Assembly (NCBI GenBank): GCA_050700835.1
Contig: JBOHDX010000146.1
Coordinates: forward strand, 1-64,000
Direction of reading: 5' to 3'
DNA from: JBOHDX01 sp050700835
Lineage (GTDB): Bacteria > Actinomycetota > Actinomycetes > Propionibacteriales > Nocardioidaceae
DNA length: 64,000 bases
In this document: piece after piece, positions 32,359 through 41,806 of the stretch
How positions within the stretch are numbered: position 1 is the first letter of the stretch
How the letters are laid out: each line of letters starts with the position of its first letter
The notes under the pieces: model-generated
What the model was told of the DNA's origin: nothing
The model's input: only the letters and a program-made list of their open reading frames with translations
Databases searched by the model: none
Position numbers and translations under genes: made by a program

Positions 32359-33537
32359 TCAGCCGAGGCGGTGAGCGAAGGCGTCGACCCGCTCATCGGT
32401 CGCCGTGAACGCGAGTCGCACGTGCCGGGCCCCGGCGCGGCCGTAGAAGTCGCCAGGCGCCACCAGGACGCCGCGTGACGCGAGCCAGGCCACCGTGTCC
32501 CAGCACGGCTCGTCGCGAGTGGCCCACAGGTACAACGACGCCTGCGAGTGGTCGATCCGGAAACCTGCCGCCAGCAGGCTGTCCCGCAGCACCGTGCGTC
32601 GCGTGGCGTACCGCTCCCGTTGCGCCGCCACGTGGGCGTCGTCGCCGAGCGCGACCGCCATCACGTCCTGCATCGGTCGCGGCACCATCAGGCCGAGGTT
32701 CTTGCGCACGGCCAGCAGCTCGGCCAGCACCGCCGGATCACCCGCGACAAGGCCGCAGCGGTAACCGGCGAGGTTGGAGCGCTTCGACAGCGAGTGCACG
32801 CTGAGCAGTCCCTGATGGCTCCCGTCGCACACATCCGGGTGCAGCACCGACATCGGCTCGGCCTCCCAGGCGTACTCGAGGTAGCACTCGTCGCTCACCA
32901 CGAGCACGCCCCGCTCCCTGGCCCAGGCGACCACCTTGCGCAGGTGCTCGACGGGCAGGACCCTGCCGGTCGGGTTCGACGGCGAGTTGAGCCACAGCAG
33001 CGACGGGCGTGACGGGCCGAGTGCCACCGTCGAGTCGGACGCCACCACCTGCGCACCGACGAGGCGGGCACCCACGTCGTAGGTCGGGTACGCAAGGGAG
33101 GGCACCACCACGGTGTCGTCCGGGCCCAGCCCGAGCAGCATCGGGAGGCTGGCGATCAGCTCCTTCGAACCGATGGTCGGGAGCACGGAGCCGGCGTCGA
33201 GCCCCACCACGCCGAAGCGACGGCCGAACCAGTCCACGGCGGCGGCGCGCAGCCGCTCGGTGCCGGCCGTGGCCGGATAGCCGGGGGCGTTGGTGGCCGC
33301 GGCGAGCCCTTCCTGCAGCAGAGTCGGTGTCGCGTCGACGGGGGTGCCGATCGAGAGATCGACGATGCCGCCGGGATGGGCGCCCGCCCGCCGGGCATGG
33401 ACGGCGAGCAGGTCCCACGGGAAGGCGGGCAACCGGGCCGACACCGGCCCGGTCAATCGGCCGGACACCGGACCGGACACCGGACGCGCCGCCCACCCCG
33501 AAGGGGCGGACGGCGCGTCCGGAACTGGTGGGGTCAC
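32359..33537 (-). CDS. dapC: Succinyldiaminopimelate aminotransferase
   Basis: A 392-residue fold-type I PLP aminotransferase. The Schiff-base lysine is in HSLSKRSNLAGYRCG, LWLNSPSNPTGRVLP is the substrate and PLP asparagine block, and the phosphate-binding arginine is near the C-terminus. It transaminates N-succinyl-2-amino-6-ketopimelate in the DAP pathway, joining dapD and dapE here. GTG 33537 overlaps the ferredoxin stop (GTGA). The first 35 residues repeat VSGP/TGPVSA units and are not conserved. The fdxA-aminotransferase pair is a standing actinomycete arrangement. Confidence 0.9.
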   Translation of the reverse strand: MTPPVPDAPSAPSGWAARPVSGPVSGRLTGPVSARLPAFPWDLLAVHARRAGAHPGGIVDLSIGTPVDATPTLLQEGLAAATNAPGYPATAGTERLRAAAVDWFGRRFGVVGLDAGSVLPTIGSKELIASLPMLLGLGPDDTVVVPSLAYPTYDVGARLVGAQVVASDSTVALGPSRPSLLWLNSPSNPTGRVLPVEHLRKVVAWARERGVLVVSDECYLEYAWEAEPMSVLHPDVCDGSHQGLLSVHSLSKRSNLAGYRCGLVAGDPAVLAELLAVRKNLGLMVPRPMQDVMAVALGDDAHVAAQRERYATRRTVLRDSLLAAGFRIDHSQASLYLWATRDEPCWDTVAWLASRGVLVAPGDFYGRAGARHVRLAFTATDERVDAFAHRLG

Positions 33538-33860
33538 TCCACGGTCTCCTGCGGCGGCAGTGCCGCGATCAGCGGGTGGTCCTTGTCGATCTCGCCCAGC
33601 TTGGACGCGCCGCCGGGTGAGCCGAGATCGTCGAAGAACTCGACGTTGGCCGCGTAGTAGTCCTTCCACTGCTCCGGCGTGTCGTCCTCGTAGAAGATCG
33701 CCTCAACCGGGCACACCGGTTCGCAGGCACCACAGTCGACGCACTCGTCGGGATGGATGTAGAGCATCCGCTTGCCCTCGTAGATGCAGTCGACCGGGCA
33801 CTCGTCCACGCAGCCCTTGTCCTTGAGGTCTACGCACGGTTGGGCGATCACGTACGTCAC
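33534..33860 (-). CDS. fdxA: Seven-iron ferredoxin
   Basis: A 108-residue ferredoxin with the [3Fe-4S]/[4Fe-4S] pattern: CVDLKDKGCVDECPVDC supplies the first cluster and CVDCGACEPVCP the second. Length, the acidic C-terminal tail and the N-terminus MTYVIAQPCVD match FdxA/FdxC of actinomycetes. The GTG at 33860 has AAGGAGG seven bases upstream. Translation appears coupled to dapC. Electron partners are unknown; it could also serve oxygenases elsewhere. Confidence 0.95.
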   Translation of the reverse strand: MTYVIAQPCVDLKDKGCVDECPVDCIYEGKRMLYIHPDECVDCGACEPVCPVEAIFYEDDTPEQWKDYYAANVEFFDDLGSPGGASKLGEIDKDHPLIAALPPQETVE

Positions 33861-33979
33861 GGGACGTCCTCCTTGCCGGATCGGACCGGAACCGTCGGTG
33901 CGCGGCTCGCTGACCGGATCAGCCTAGTATCTCGCTGCGGCGTCGGCTCCGGGTGGTCCACGTGGTCAGGAGGTGCACG

Positions 33980-34975
33980 ATGTCCTTGCGGCGCAGCGAC
34001 GTGGGCTCTCGCGTGGTCGTCCGGTCGACGGTCCCGGGGGAGACGGGTGCCACCGGCGGACCCGCCCTCACCGACGTGATCGGCGTCCTCCGCGAGTACG
34101 CCCCCGGGCACCTTGTGGTCGAGCGACGGGACGGATCGGTGGTGGACCTGCCGACCTCGCTCGTGGTGGCGGCGAAGACGCTTGGTCCGGCCCCGCGCCT
34201 CGGACTCCGGATCGAGGCCGACGCGTTGCAGCAGGTGATCACGACGGGCTGGCCCGGAGCCGAGCAGCAACGGCTGGGCGACTGGGTGCTGCGCAGCTCT
34301 GCGGGCTTCACCAGCCGGGCGAACAGCACCGCGGCGCACGGCGAACCCGGCGTACCCGCGGACGAGGCACTCGCCCGGGTGGCTGAGTTTTACCTGCGAC
34401 GTGACCAGCGCCCTTCCGCGCAGGTGGTGGTCGGCTCGCGCTGGGAGGAGGTCTTCGCCGAGGCGGGCTGGAGACCGGTGACCGATCGCGACCCAGCACT
34501 GGTGCAGGTCGCGTCGCTGCGGAGGGCCTTGGCGGCGACCGGACCATTGGCCGCGGCCGGGACGGTGGCCGGGCCACCAAGCGCGGGCGTCGTCGTCTCG
34601 TCCCGGTGCGACGATGCGTGGCTGTCGGCATACGGCCGGGCCCGCGGAGCCGACCCGGCGGTTGTGCGCGCGGTGCTCGAAGGTTCTCCGGTGGTGGCGC
34701 TGGCCCGGCTCGACGATCCCCCGGTGGCCATCGGCAGAGCGGTCGTCGACGGGAAGTGGGCCGGCCTGTCGGCGGTCGAGGTCGCGGCCGGGCACCGGCG
34801 TCGCGGCCTCGGCCAGGCGATGGTCGACACGATGCTGCGCTGGGCGGAGCAACACGGTGCCCGCTGGTGCTACCTGCAGGTCACCGCGGACAATGCGGCG
34901 GCGCTCTCGTTGTACGAGGGCTACGGCTTCGTCACGCACCACCGCTACCGCTACCTGCTGGGGCCCGAGAGCTAA
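33980..34975 (+). CDS. GNAT acetyltransferase with N-terminal SH3-like domain
   Basis: A 331-residue protein. The N-terminal 70 residues (VGSRVVVRSTVPGETG to SLVVAAKTLG) form a short beta-barrel-like domain; residues 80-200 form a degenerate GNAT-like half; and residues 215-325 are a full GNAT domain with VEVAAGHRRRGLGQAMVDTM for acetyl-CoA and LYEGYGFVTHHRYRY at the end. It resembles the Rv0428c-type family. The ATG at 33980 has AGGAGG five to six bases upstream. It is divergent from fdxA. Substrate unknown. Confidence 0.88.
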   Translation: MSLRRSDVGSRVVVRSTVPGETGATGGPALTDVIGVLREYAPGHLVVERRDGSVVDLPTSLVVAAKTLGPAPRLGLRIEADALQQVITTGWPGAEQQRLGDWVLRSSAGFTSRANSTAAHGEPGVPADEALARVAEFYLRRDQRPSAQVVVGSRWEEVFAEAGWRPVTDRDPALVQVASLRRALAATGPLAAAGTVAGPPSAGVVVSSRCDDAWLSAYGRARGADPAVVRAVLEGSPVVALARLDDPPVAIGRAVVDGKWAGLSAVEVAAGHRRRGLGQAMVDTMLRWAEQHGARWCYLQVTADNAAALSLYEGYGFVTHHRYRYLLGPES

Positions 34976-34977
34976 CG

Positions 34978-36681
34978 CTAACGCGGCGGGGCATGGCAGA
35001 TCACCCTGGCCAGCGGTGCGTACGTCGTCTGCAGCTGGTCGGTCCTATGCCGGACCCGGCGTACCACGTCCACGATGAAGCCCGGTCGTGGTCGTCGCGG
35101 CGAGCACCGGTCGGAGAGCACGTACTGCGGTGCCGCGAAGTAGGCGTGCCGTCGCGGGCCGGTGCGGACGACGACGTGGCCGACGGGACCGCTCCACAGC
35201 CGGACCGTGACGGCCCCGTCGTGGCGCGCAGTAGGTCGTGTCACCGACGTCTGGACCAGCACCCCGAACTGGCCGTGGTTCGACAGGGCGAGGTCGACGC
35301 GGGGGAAGTGGACGACGGCGTCCCGCCCCACCGGGTAGCCAGGGGTCACGTGCCGGTGGGAGTAGCGGCTGTCCGTGCTCAGGCCCGCGGCCAACCCCGC
35401 GTCGAACAGCGCCGTCGCCACCGGTGACACGCCACCGCGCCGGTCGTCGGCGGCGATCGCGTCCTGCGCGATGCCAGCATGGACGTAGCCGCGGCCGCGG
35501 GTGCGCGGACCGACGACGTCGTTGAAGCTGAGCCGGGCGCCTGGGCGCAGGACGCGCCCGTTCAGGGCACGGGCGGCCAGCGCCGCATTGTGGTTGCGCG
35601 GACCTGAGTACGGCAGGCGCACGGTCGCCGTGGCGACCGGGTGCTCGATGTGCCAGGCCCTGGCCGTGGCGGTCGACACAGGTGGACGAGCCGGCGACGT
35701 GGGTACGTGCAGCACCCGTCGGCGGGGGTGATGCACGAGGAGCGTCAGCAGGCGGTCGGCGACGCCGTCAGCGGAGACCGAGACTCCGGGGGTGGCCGGT
35801 TCGACGACCGGGCGGTTCCCGCGCAGGACCACCCGGGCCGAGATCGGCAGCACCCCGGCGCTGGACAACACCTGCCGGAGCGGCGCCTGCAGCCGCGTCG
35901 GGTCGACGCTCGGCACCAGGTGGCGCCTGTGCAGCGACATCGACACCGTGGGCCGGAAACCGGCGACGGGGAGGCTGATCCGGTGCCCGGCCACCACCAG
36001 CACGACCGGCCGGTTCAGCGCCCTCGCGGCGAACGTGCGGGCGGCGGCCGTGACCTGCGGCGTGGTCATCCCTGGAGCAACCGTCCGGGTGGGCAGCGGG
36101 ACCGGTGACGACACGACGAGGTAGGAGCCGGTGATCAAGTCGGCCGTCGCCGCGCGGTCGAGCACGATCCCTGGTCGCGACGGCTGCACTACCGGGACTT
36201 TGGGGCCGAAGTGCACGGTCGGCGCCACCACGGCACGATCCACGTTCTTGGCCAGCCGGTCGAGGGTGTGGTCGAGCCTGGGCTGGTTGACGTCGAGCAC
36301 GGGCGCCACGGCGCCGGCCCCGAGGATCACCTTCAACATGTCGCGCGGGTCGAACGACCGACCGCCACCGGCCGCCGCCATCGTGGCGTCGACGTTGACC
36401 CGCAGGCCGGCCTGCCGAGGTGTCACCGTGAAGACGTGGCCCTGATAGGACAGGCGTACCGGCGTCGACTGCTTCGTGGCGAGGCCCTGGATCAGAGCGA
36501 GTCGGGCCTGCGCCGTGTCCTTGCCGCCGATCGAGATGCCGGCGACCTTGGTCCCCGGCGGCATGCGATCCGACAAGAACCAGTAGCCCGCGGCGTACAA
36601 CCCGAGAAACAGCACCAGCAACGCGATCAGCGAGAGCCGGACACCCAACCGGTCGCGTGCTCGTTCATCGCGTGGGTTCAT
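34978..36681 (-). CDS. VanW-family protein with YoaR-like peptidoglycan-binding domains
   Basis: A 567-residue envelope protein with an N-terminal membrane anchor (RLSLIALLVLFLGLYAAGYW). Two or three YoaR-like domains follow (KVAGISIGGKDTAQARLAL, SYQGHVFTVTPRQAGLRVN and ISLPVAGFRPTVS). The C-terminal VanW domain begins GPRNHNAALAARALNG and has LSFNDVVGPRTRGRGY and GVSPVATALFDAGLAAGL. The usual GGGVSQVATALFNA cysteine-free block is recognisable. Function is probably in cell-wall maintenance; the VanW role in resistance is itself unclear. Four-base overlap with the flavin reductase gene. Confidence 0.88.
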   Translation of the reverse strand: MNPRDERARDRLGVRLSLIALLVLFLGLYAAGYWFLSDRMPPGTKVAGISIGGKDTAQARLALIQGLATKQSTPVRLSYQGHVFTVTPRQAGLRVNVDATMAAAGGGRSFDPRDMLKVILGAGAVAPVLDVNQPRLDHTLDRLAKNVDRAVVAPTVHFGPKVPVVQPSRPGIVLDRAATADLITGSYLVVSSPVPLPTRTVAPGMTTPQVTAAARTFAARALNRPVVLVVAGHRISLPVAGFRPTVSMSLHRRHLVPSVDPTRLQAPLRQVLSSAGVLPISARVVLRGNRPVVEPATPGVSVSADGVADRLLTLLVHHPRRRVLHVPTSPARPPVSTATARAWHIEHPVATATVRLPYSGPRNHNAALAARALNGRVLRPGARLSFNDVVGPRTRGRGYVHAGIAQDAIAADDRRGGVSPVATALFDAGLAAGLSTDSRYSHRHVTPGYPVGRDAVVHFPRVDLALSNHGQFGVLVQTSVTRPTARHDGAVTVRLWSGPVGHVVVRTGPRRHAYFAAPQYVLSDRCSPRRPRPGFIVDVVRRVRHRTDQLQTTYAPLARVICHAPPR

Positions 36682-37253
36682 CCGGTCTCTCGTCCGGGGG
36701 GCAGCACGTGCGGGGTCTTCTCGCTGGCCGAGGAGCGGATCAGGGAGCCGTAGTGCGACCGGTAGTAGAGCAACGGGTCGTCCGCCTCGTCACGGCTGGC
36801 CGCACTCAGGACCTGACCCACGACGATCGAGTGGTCCGCGCCGTCATAGACGGCCTGCGTCTCGCACTCCAACCATGCCAAGGCAGCGTCGATCAAGGCG
36901 GCTCCCGTGACGCTGCCGCGATGGTGGGGGAACGCGTCGAGTTGGTGCTCGAGTGGTCGACCCTTCGTCGCCAGCCAGCTGGCGGCGTCCTGGCCGTCCC
37001 GGGCCAGGATCGACACACCCCATCGCCGCGAGGCCATCACCGCTTCGTGGAACCGGGTGGTACGCATCACGCAGACCAGTACTCGCGGCGGGTCGAGGGA
37101 CACCGAGGTGAAGGCGCTGGCCGTCATCGCGTGGTCGAACCCGTCGTGCAGCGTGCTGACCACGGTCACGCCACTGGCGAAGCGTCCCAGCGCGGCGCGG
37201 AACTGCACCGTGTCGAACGCACCGGGGTCGAACGCACCGGGCGCGGAGGTCAT
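36678..37253 (-). CDS. Flavin reductase family protein
   Basis: A 191-residue FMN-binding split-barrel protein: FRAALGRFASGVTVVST, ASAFTSVSLDPPRVLVCV and LEHQLDAFPHHRGSVTGAALI match the HpaC-like flavin reductase family, which supplies reduced flavin to two-component monooxygenases. It lies in a chain of four genes overlapping by four bases, downstream of mshB and a small membrane protein. No monooxygenase partner is adjacent. Confidence 0.88.
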   Translation of the reverse strand: MTSAPGAFDPGAFDTVQFRAALGRFASGVTVVSTLHDGFDHAMTASAFTSVSLDPPRVLVCVMRTTRFHEAVMASRRWGVSILARDGQDAASWLATKGRPLEHQLDAFPHHRGSVTGAALIDAALAWLECETQAVYDGADHSIVVGQVLSAASRDEADDPLLYYRSHYGSLIRSSASEKTPHVLPPGRETG

Positions 37254-37675
37254 GGACCGAGCCTAGGGTCGCGCTCGCGCTGACGCCGGAGCCGCCCCGC
37301 CGTCTGGGTCAGCGAGCTGGCGATCACGGCGCCGCCGACGACGGCGACGCCGCCCCAGGCGAAGGCGTTGCCGAAGGCGTCCTGGGCAATCAGGAAGTCG
37401 CCCTCGGGGCGGCCGTTGGTGATGTACAGGACCGACACCACCCAACCGCCGGCGACCGCGAACGGTCCGCCCAAGCCACCGAGAAGCGTTCCCCCGGCGT
37501 ACACGCAGGCGAACGCGGTGACCAGGGCGAGCACGACACCCCAGGGGATGGTGAGGCCGCCGTCGCGCCAGGCCTCCCGGTGCACGAGCGCGCCGGTGAC
37601 ACCGGCGGCAACGCCGACGAGGACCAGCGCCGCTATGACGGCGACGAACCCGAGTGTGGATCGCGACAGCCGCAC
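37250..37675 (-). CDS. DUF6113-like small membrane protein
   Basis: A 141-residue protein with four hydrophobic segments (GFVAVIAALVLVGVAAGVTG, GVVLALVTAFACVYAGGTLL, FAVAGGWVVSVLYITNGRPE and FAWGGVAVVGGAVIASSL). I recognise it as the small membrane protein that commonly follows mshB in actinomycetes (DUF6113). Function unknown. GTG start at 37675, two bases after the mshB stop codon begins on this strand, so translation is coupled. Confidence 0.78.
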   Translation of the reverse strand: MRLSRSTLGFVAVIAALVLVGVAAGVTGALVHREAWRDGGLTIPWGVVLALVTAFACVYAGGTLLGGLGGPFAVAGGWVVSVLYITNGRPEGDFLIAQDAFGNAFAWGGVAVVGGAVIASSLTQTAGRLRRQRERDPRLGP

Positions 37676-37676
37676 C

Positions 37677-38594
37677 TCAGCCGAGTCCGGCGAACAGGTC
37701 CGTCTCCCAGCCGGTCTGCGGGTCCGCCGGGCCCGGGCTCCCCTTGACGAGCCGGTAGAACTCGCTTCCCCACATCTGGTTGCCGATGTTGTTGCTGAGA
37801 GCGAAGAACGGCCCGTCGACGGTGATCTGCGTCGCGTGCGCCTTCATCGCGGTCATCTTCGCCTCGACGTACTCGGCGGCGTCGACCATCGCGGTGATGT
37901 CGGCGTCAGGTGTCACGAACGGCGGCAGCTCGCCCTCGGGATCCATGCCCTCGAACGTCGTGGTGTCCCCGGCCGCGCGAAGTGCCCGGAGGCCGTTGCG
38001 CATCCGGCTCTCCGACATGGCGGTCCAGTACACCTTGGGCACGTCCCAGGCCTGTCCAAAATCGTGCCGGTACGCCGGCGCCGCGGCGAGCGCCACGGAG
38101 TACGTCGCGACGCGGTGCGCCTGGACGTGGTCGGGATGGCCATAGCCTCCGTAGTCGTCGTAGGTGACGACGACCTGCGGGCGCAGCTCGCGGATCACCG
38201 GCACCAGATCGTTCGCGGCGTCGCGCAGGTCAGCGCTCCAGAAGGCCCCGTCGGGCACACGCTCGCCGATCATCGCACCGCCGCCCTCGTGCCACTCCAT
38301 GCCGGAGTCGTGGTACTTGCCCTCGCCGCCGAGGAAGCGGTGGTCGGTTACACCGAGAACCCTCATCGCGTCGGCCAGCTCGCCGATCCGGTGCGCCCCG
38401 AGACCCCCGTCGCGCTCGAACGCAAGGTGCTCCAGCTCGGGAACCAGCACCTCCCCCATCTCACCGAGCGTGCAGGTCACCAAGGTCACGTGCGCTCCCT
38501 CGGCGGCGTACCTCGCCATCGTGGCGCCGTTGTTGATCGTCTCGTCGTCGGGATGAGCGTGCACCAGCAGGATGCGTCGGGAGGCCTCGGGCAT
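37677..38594 (-). CDS. mshB: GlcNAc-Ins deacetylase of mycothiol synthesis
   Basis: A 305-residue LmbE-like zinc deacetylase. The metal site is formed by LLVHAHPDDETIN (His and Asp-Asp) and GHPDHVQAHRV (His). It removes the acetyl group from GlcNAc-inositol, the second dedicated step of mycothiol synthesis, and marks the host as an actinomycete. TAGGCT ends six bases before the ATG with no ribosome site, so the message is probably leaderless. It heads a four-gene operon. Confidence 0.93.
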   Translation of the reverse strand: MPEASRRILLVHAHPDDETINNGATMARYAAEGAHVTLVTCTLGEMGEVLVPELEHLAFERDGGLGAHRIGELADAMRVLGVTDHRFLGGEGKYHDSGMEWHEGGGAMIGERVPDGAFWSADLRDAANDLVPVIRELRPQVVVTYDDYGGYGHPDHVQAHRVATYSVALAAAPAYRHDFGQAWDVPKVYWTAMSESRMRNGLRALRAAGDTTTFEGMDPEGELPPFVTPDADITAMVDAAEYVEAKMTAMKAHATQITVDGPFFALSNNIGNQMWGSEFYRLVKGSPGPADPQTGWETDLFAGLG

Positions 38595-38790
38595 GCGCCA
38601 AGCCTACGAGCGCCCGCTGCGCAGCCACGGACGGCCCGCGGGGCGAATGTTGCGCAATCGAGCACCACCGGCGTCGCCCCCAGTGGTGCAGATGTGCACA
38701 ACGTTCGGCCCTGAGCCGCGTGACCTTCCGCGCTCATCCGCCAGACCTGTTATCGCCATCCGCGAAGCACGGCGTGGAAGGATCGGCGAC

Positions 38791-40899
38791 ATGGCTCCAG
38801 ACGACCGGTCCCAGTCCACGTCCTTCCCGCGCTTGGCCGCCCGCACCCTCCGATTCACTCTGGGCATCCCGCGCAACGCGAGCGTCGTGGCGGACGGCCG
38901 CCGGGTGCTGTTCGTCCGGACGCCGTCGGGCACGTCGCGCAACGGTGCGCTCTGGGCGTACGACCTGGACCTCGGGGCCGAGCGCCTCGTCGCGGACCCG
39001 GAGACGCTTCTCGGCGACGCCGGAGAGCAGCTGTCCACCCAGGAACGGGCTCGCCGGGAGAGAGCTCGCGAGTCCGCCGCCGGGATCGTGTCGTACTCCA
39101 CCGACCGGGCCGGCTCCGTCGCGGCGTTCGCCCTCTCCGGCAAGGTGTGGGTGGCTGACGTCATCTCGGGCGGAGCCCGGCAGCTGTCGTCGCGCGGTGC
39201 GGCGATCGATCCGCGGGTCGACCCGAATGGACGGCTCGTTGCCTACGCAGCGGACGGTGCGCTCCGCGTCGTCTCGGTCACCGGCAACGAGGAGCGCGCC
39301 CTGGTCGAGCCGGACGGGGCCGAGGTGGTCTGGGGTCAGGCGGAGTTCGTGGCGGCAGAGGAGATGGAGCGCTTCCGCGGCTTCTGGTGGGCGCCGGACG
39401 GGCAGTCGCTGCTGGTCGAGCGCTATGACAACTCGCCGGTGCAGGTCTGGTACATCGCCGACCCCGCCAACCCCGCCCGCGAGCCGGCAGCGCACCGCTA
39501 CCCGCAGGCCGGGACGGCCAACGCGGACGTGTCCTTGTGGCATGTCCGGCTCGACGGATCGCGTACCGAGATCGCCTGGGATCACGAGGGCTTCCCCTAC
39601 CTGACAAGGGTTTCCTGGACTTCGGACGGTGCCCCCCTGGTGCAGGTCATGAGCCGCGACCAACGGCACGCGCAGACCTTCGCGGTCGACCCGGTCTCGG
39701 AGGTCACTCGGGTGGTACGCGACCAGCACGACGACGTGTGGGTCGACCTCGTCAACGGAATACCGGCGTACGCGCCCGGTGGCAGGCTGGTCACCGCCGA
39801 GGACGACGCGGACACGAAGCGTGTGTTCGTGGACGGCATCCCGATCAGCCCGGTCGGCTGGCAGGTCCGCGAGGTGCTTGGCGTGGACCAGTTCGGAGTG
39901 CTGCTGTTGGCCTCGCAAGAGCCGACCGAGGTGCAGGTCGTGCACGTCGGCTACGACGGGACCACGCGCCCGTGGACCGGCGGGCCGGCGGTGCACCGCC
40001 CCGCTGACTTCGATGGCGGCACCCTCGTCGTCACCAAGGCGTCCCTGGACACCGATGGCGTCCGCGTCAGCATCTGGCGCGGCGGCGCCGAGGTCGCCGT
40101 GCTGGGCAACCATGCGGAGCATCCCGGCTTCCGGCCGCAGGTGCATGCGATGGCCGCCGGCGAGCGCGGCTTGCGTACCGCTGTGCTGTTCCCGCGCGGG
40201 CACGTGCTCGGCTCACGACGGTTGCCGGTGCTGATGGACCCGTACGGTGGGCCGCATGCCCAACGGGTGATGGCCTCCTCACGGTTGTTCCTGGAGTCGC
40301 AGTGGCTGGCCGACCAGGGATTCTGCGTGGTGGTCGCCGACGGTCGGGGCACACCGGCGCGGGGACCGGCCTGGGACCGTTCGATCCGTGACGACCTGCT
40401 CGCGATCACCCTGCAGGACCAGGTGGACGCGTTGGCCGCGGTGGCCGCGCACTTCCCGGCAGACCTCGACCTCGGCCGTGTCGGCATCACCGGTTGGTCC
40501 TACGGCGGCTATCTCGCGGCCGGCGCCGTGCTGCTGCGACCTGACGTCTTCCACGCCGCCGTCGCGGGTGCCCCAGTGACCGATCTTCGCTTGTACGACA
40601 CGTTTTACAACGAGCGCTACCTCGGCCATCCCGGTGAGCGGCCCGAGGTCTACGAACACAACTCCCTGCTTCCGCTGGCCGGTCGGTTGTCGCGACCGCT
40701 GATGATCATCCACGGCCTCGTCGACGACAACGTGTTCGTCGCGCACACCTTGCAGCTGAGCTCGGCACTGCTGGCGGCGGGCAGGCCACACACGGTGCTC
40801 CCCCTGACCGGTGTCACCCACATGGCGTCGCAGGAAGAGGTCGCCGAGAACATCAAGCTGTTCCAGGTCGACTTCCTCCGCCGGAGTCTGGGCGTCTGA
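38791..40899 (+). CDS. S9 family peptidase (DPP-IV/prolyl oligopeptidase-like)
   Basis: A 702-residue cytosolic serine peptidase. The first 440 residues are a beta-propeller region with repeated strands (SGKVWVADVISGGARQLSSR, FRGFWWAPDGQSLLVERYDN, the DPP-IV-like LVERYDNSPVQVWYIADP). The C-terminal alpha/beta-hydrolase has the nucleophile in GWSYGGYLAAG, the acid in HGLVDDNVF and the histidine in GVTHMAS. The double glutamate in AAEEMERFRG matches the amino-terminus anchor of dipeptidyl peptidases. The ATG at 38791 has GGAAGGAT upstream; the open frame from 38572 is unsupported. Its last 47 bases overlap the convergent gene. Confidence 0.9.
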   Translation: MAPDDRSQSTSFPRLAARTLRFTLGIPRNASVVADGRRVLFVRTPSGTSRNGALWAYDLDLGAERLVADPETLLGDAGEQLSTQERARRERARESAAGIVSYSTDRAGSVAAFALSGKVWVADVISGGARQLSSRGAAIDPRVDPNGRLVAYAADGALRVVSVTGNEERALVEPDGAEVVWGQAEFVAAEEMERFRGFWWAPDGQSLLVERYDNSPVQVWYIADPANPAREPAAHRYPQAGTANADVSLWHVRLDGSRTEIAWDHEGFPYLTRVSWTSDGAPLVQVMSRDQRHAQTFAVDPVSEVTRVVRDQHDDVWVDLVNGIPAYAPGGRLVTAEDDADTKRVFVDGIPISPVGWQVREVLGVDQFGVLLLASQEPTEVQVVHVGYDGTTRPWTGGPAVHRPADFDGGTLVVTKASLDTDGVRVSIWRGGAEVAVLGNHAEHPGFRPQVHAMAAGERGLRTAVLFPRGHVLGSRRLPVLMDPYGGPHAQRVMASSRLFLESQWLADQGFCVVVADGRGTPARGPAWDRSIRDDLLAITLQDQVDALAAVAAHFPADLDLGRVGITGWSYGGYLAAGAVLLRPDVFHAAVAGAPVTDLRLYDTFYNERYLGHPGERPEVYEHNSLLPLAGRLSRPLMIIHGLVDDNVFVAHTLQLSSALLAAGRPHTVLPLTGVTHMASQEEVAENIKLFQVDFLRRSLGV

Positions 40900-41806
40900 C
40901 CGGCTCGGGTCTCGACGACAACCAGGCGGGCATCCCGCCGGCGGCCAGGATCCGGCGGCGCAGCGGTGTGACCAGCTCGAGCAGTCGGCTGGCTCCCGCG
41001 GCGCCCAGATGTTCCCAGCCCTCCAGGGCGGCGACGTCGGTCTGCTCCTCGACGCGGTCCCGAAACGCCTGCCCCCTCTCGGTCATCCGACCGGACGGGT
41101 CGAGCAGGTTGCGCCGGCGGAGACGGTCCTCGGCGGCGCTCCACTCGGGCTCGGTCCAGCCGCGGGTCTTCCTCATGAAGTCGGTATTGCCGGCCCTCAG
41201 ACCGCCCAGCACGATGGCCTCGACCGGGTCGAGCGGGGCCGTCAGCAGCGTTGCCACGTGCCCGTCGCCGCGATGCTCCCGGATCAGCGCCGAGGCGTGC
41301 CACAGCGCGAGAAGTGGTTCGTCCGGCCACGGCAGGTCGGCGTGCGAGGCGTACAAGGTCCGGCCCTGTGGGTGGAGCCCGTCACACACCACGCGGGCAA
41401 GCTCCACCGCTTCGCCGACATCGGGGTCACCGAGAATCCGGTGCAGCGCCCGTCCGGTTCCGGCGTAGCGGGCCCGGAGCACCTCCGCCGGTGCCGCGGT
41501 GTCCCACGCCGCAGGAAGGCAGGACGCCACCAGCGAGGGGGCGAACACATAGAATGTGGCGATCGTCACCGGCGCGTCCACGGGACCCATCGCCGCGGAC
41601 CGCGACGCGAAGTAACCCGCGCGGCCGCTCAGCCCGAGCTCCTTGTAGGCCGCGGTGGGCTCCGGGGTCAGGTACGCGACGACGTGGACCGTCTCCAGGG
41701 CCGCCCCGCACCGCCGCGCCTGTCGGCGCAGCTGCTGGTCATCCGGCTGGTCGCCGGGATGGTCACCGGCATGGTGCCGGTCGGCGCCCGTCTGGTTGTC
41801 GCTCAT
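40853..41806 (-). CDS. SCO6745-like protein
   Basis: A 317-residue soluble protein, which I place in the SCO6745 family (a predicted helix-turn-helix-containing family of unknown role). Landmarks are VVAYLTPEPTAAYKELGLSG, GYFASRSAAMGPVDAPVTIA and the C-terminal winged-helix-like WSAAEDRLRRRNLLDPSGR. It starts four bases before the Nudix fusion stop (ATGA), so the two are translationally coupled. The C-terminal 15 residues are encoded antisense to the S9 peptidase end. Confidence 0.8.
   Translation of the reverse strand: MSDNQTGADRHHAGDHPGDQPDDQQLRRQARRCGAALETVHVVAYLTPEPTAAYKELGLSGRAGYFASRSAAMGPVDAPVTIATFYVFAPSLVASCLPAAWDTAAPAEVLRARYAGTGRALHRILGDPDVGEAVELARVVCDGLHPQGRTLYASHADLPWPDEPLLALWHASALIREHRGDGHVATLLTAPLDPVEAIVLGGLRAGNTDFMRKTRGWTEPEWSAAEDRLRRRNLLDPSGRMTERGQAFRDRVEEQTDVAALEGWEHLGAAGASRLLELVTPLRRRILAAGGMPAWLSSRPEPVRRPDSGGGSRPGTA

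Noticed and set aside
33534..33860. FdxA as the dedicated partner of the Rieske oxygenase
   Set aside because: It is coupled to dapC, lies 16 kb away and lacks the island's operator; kept only as a possibility in the findings.
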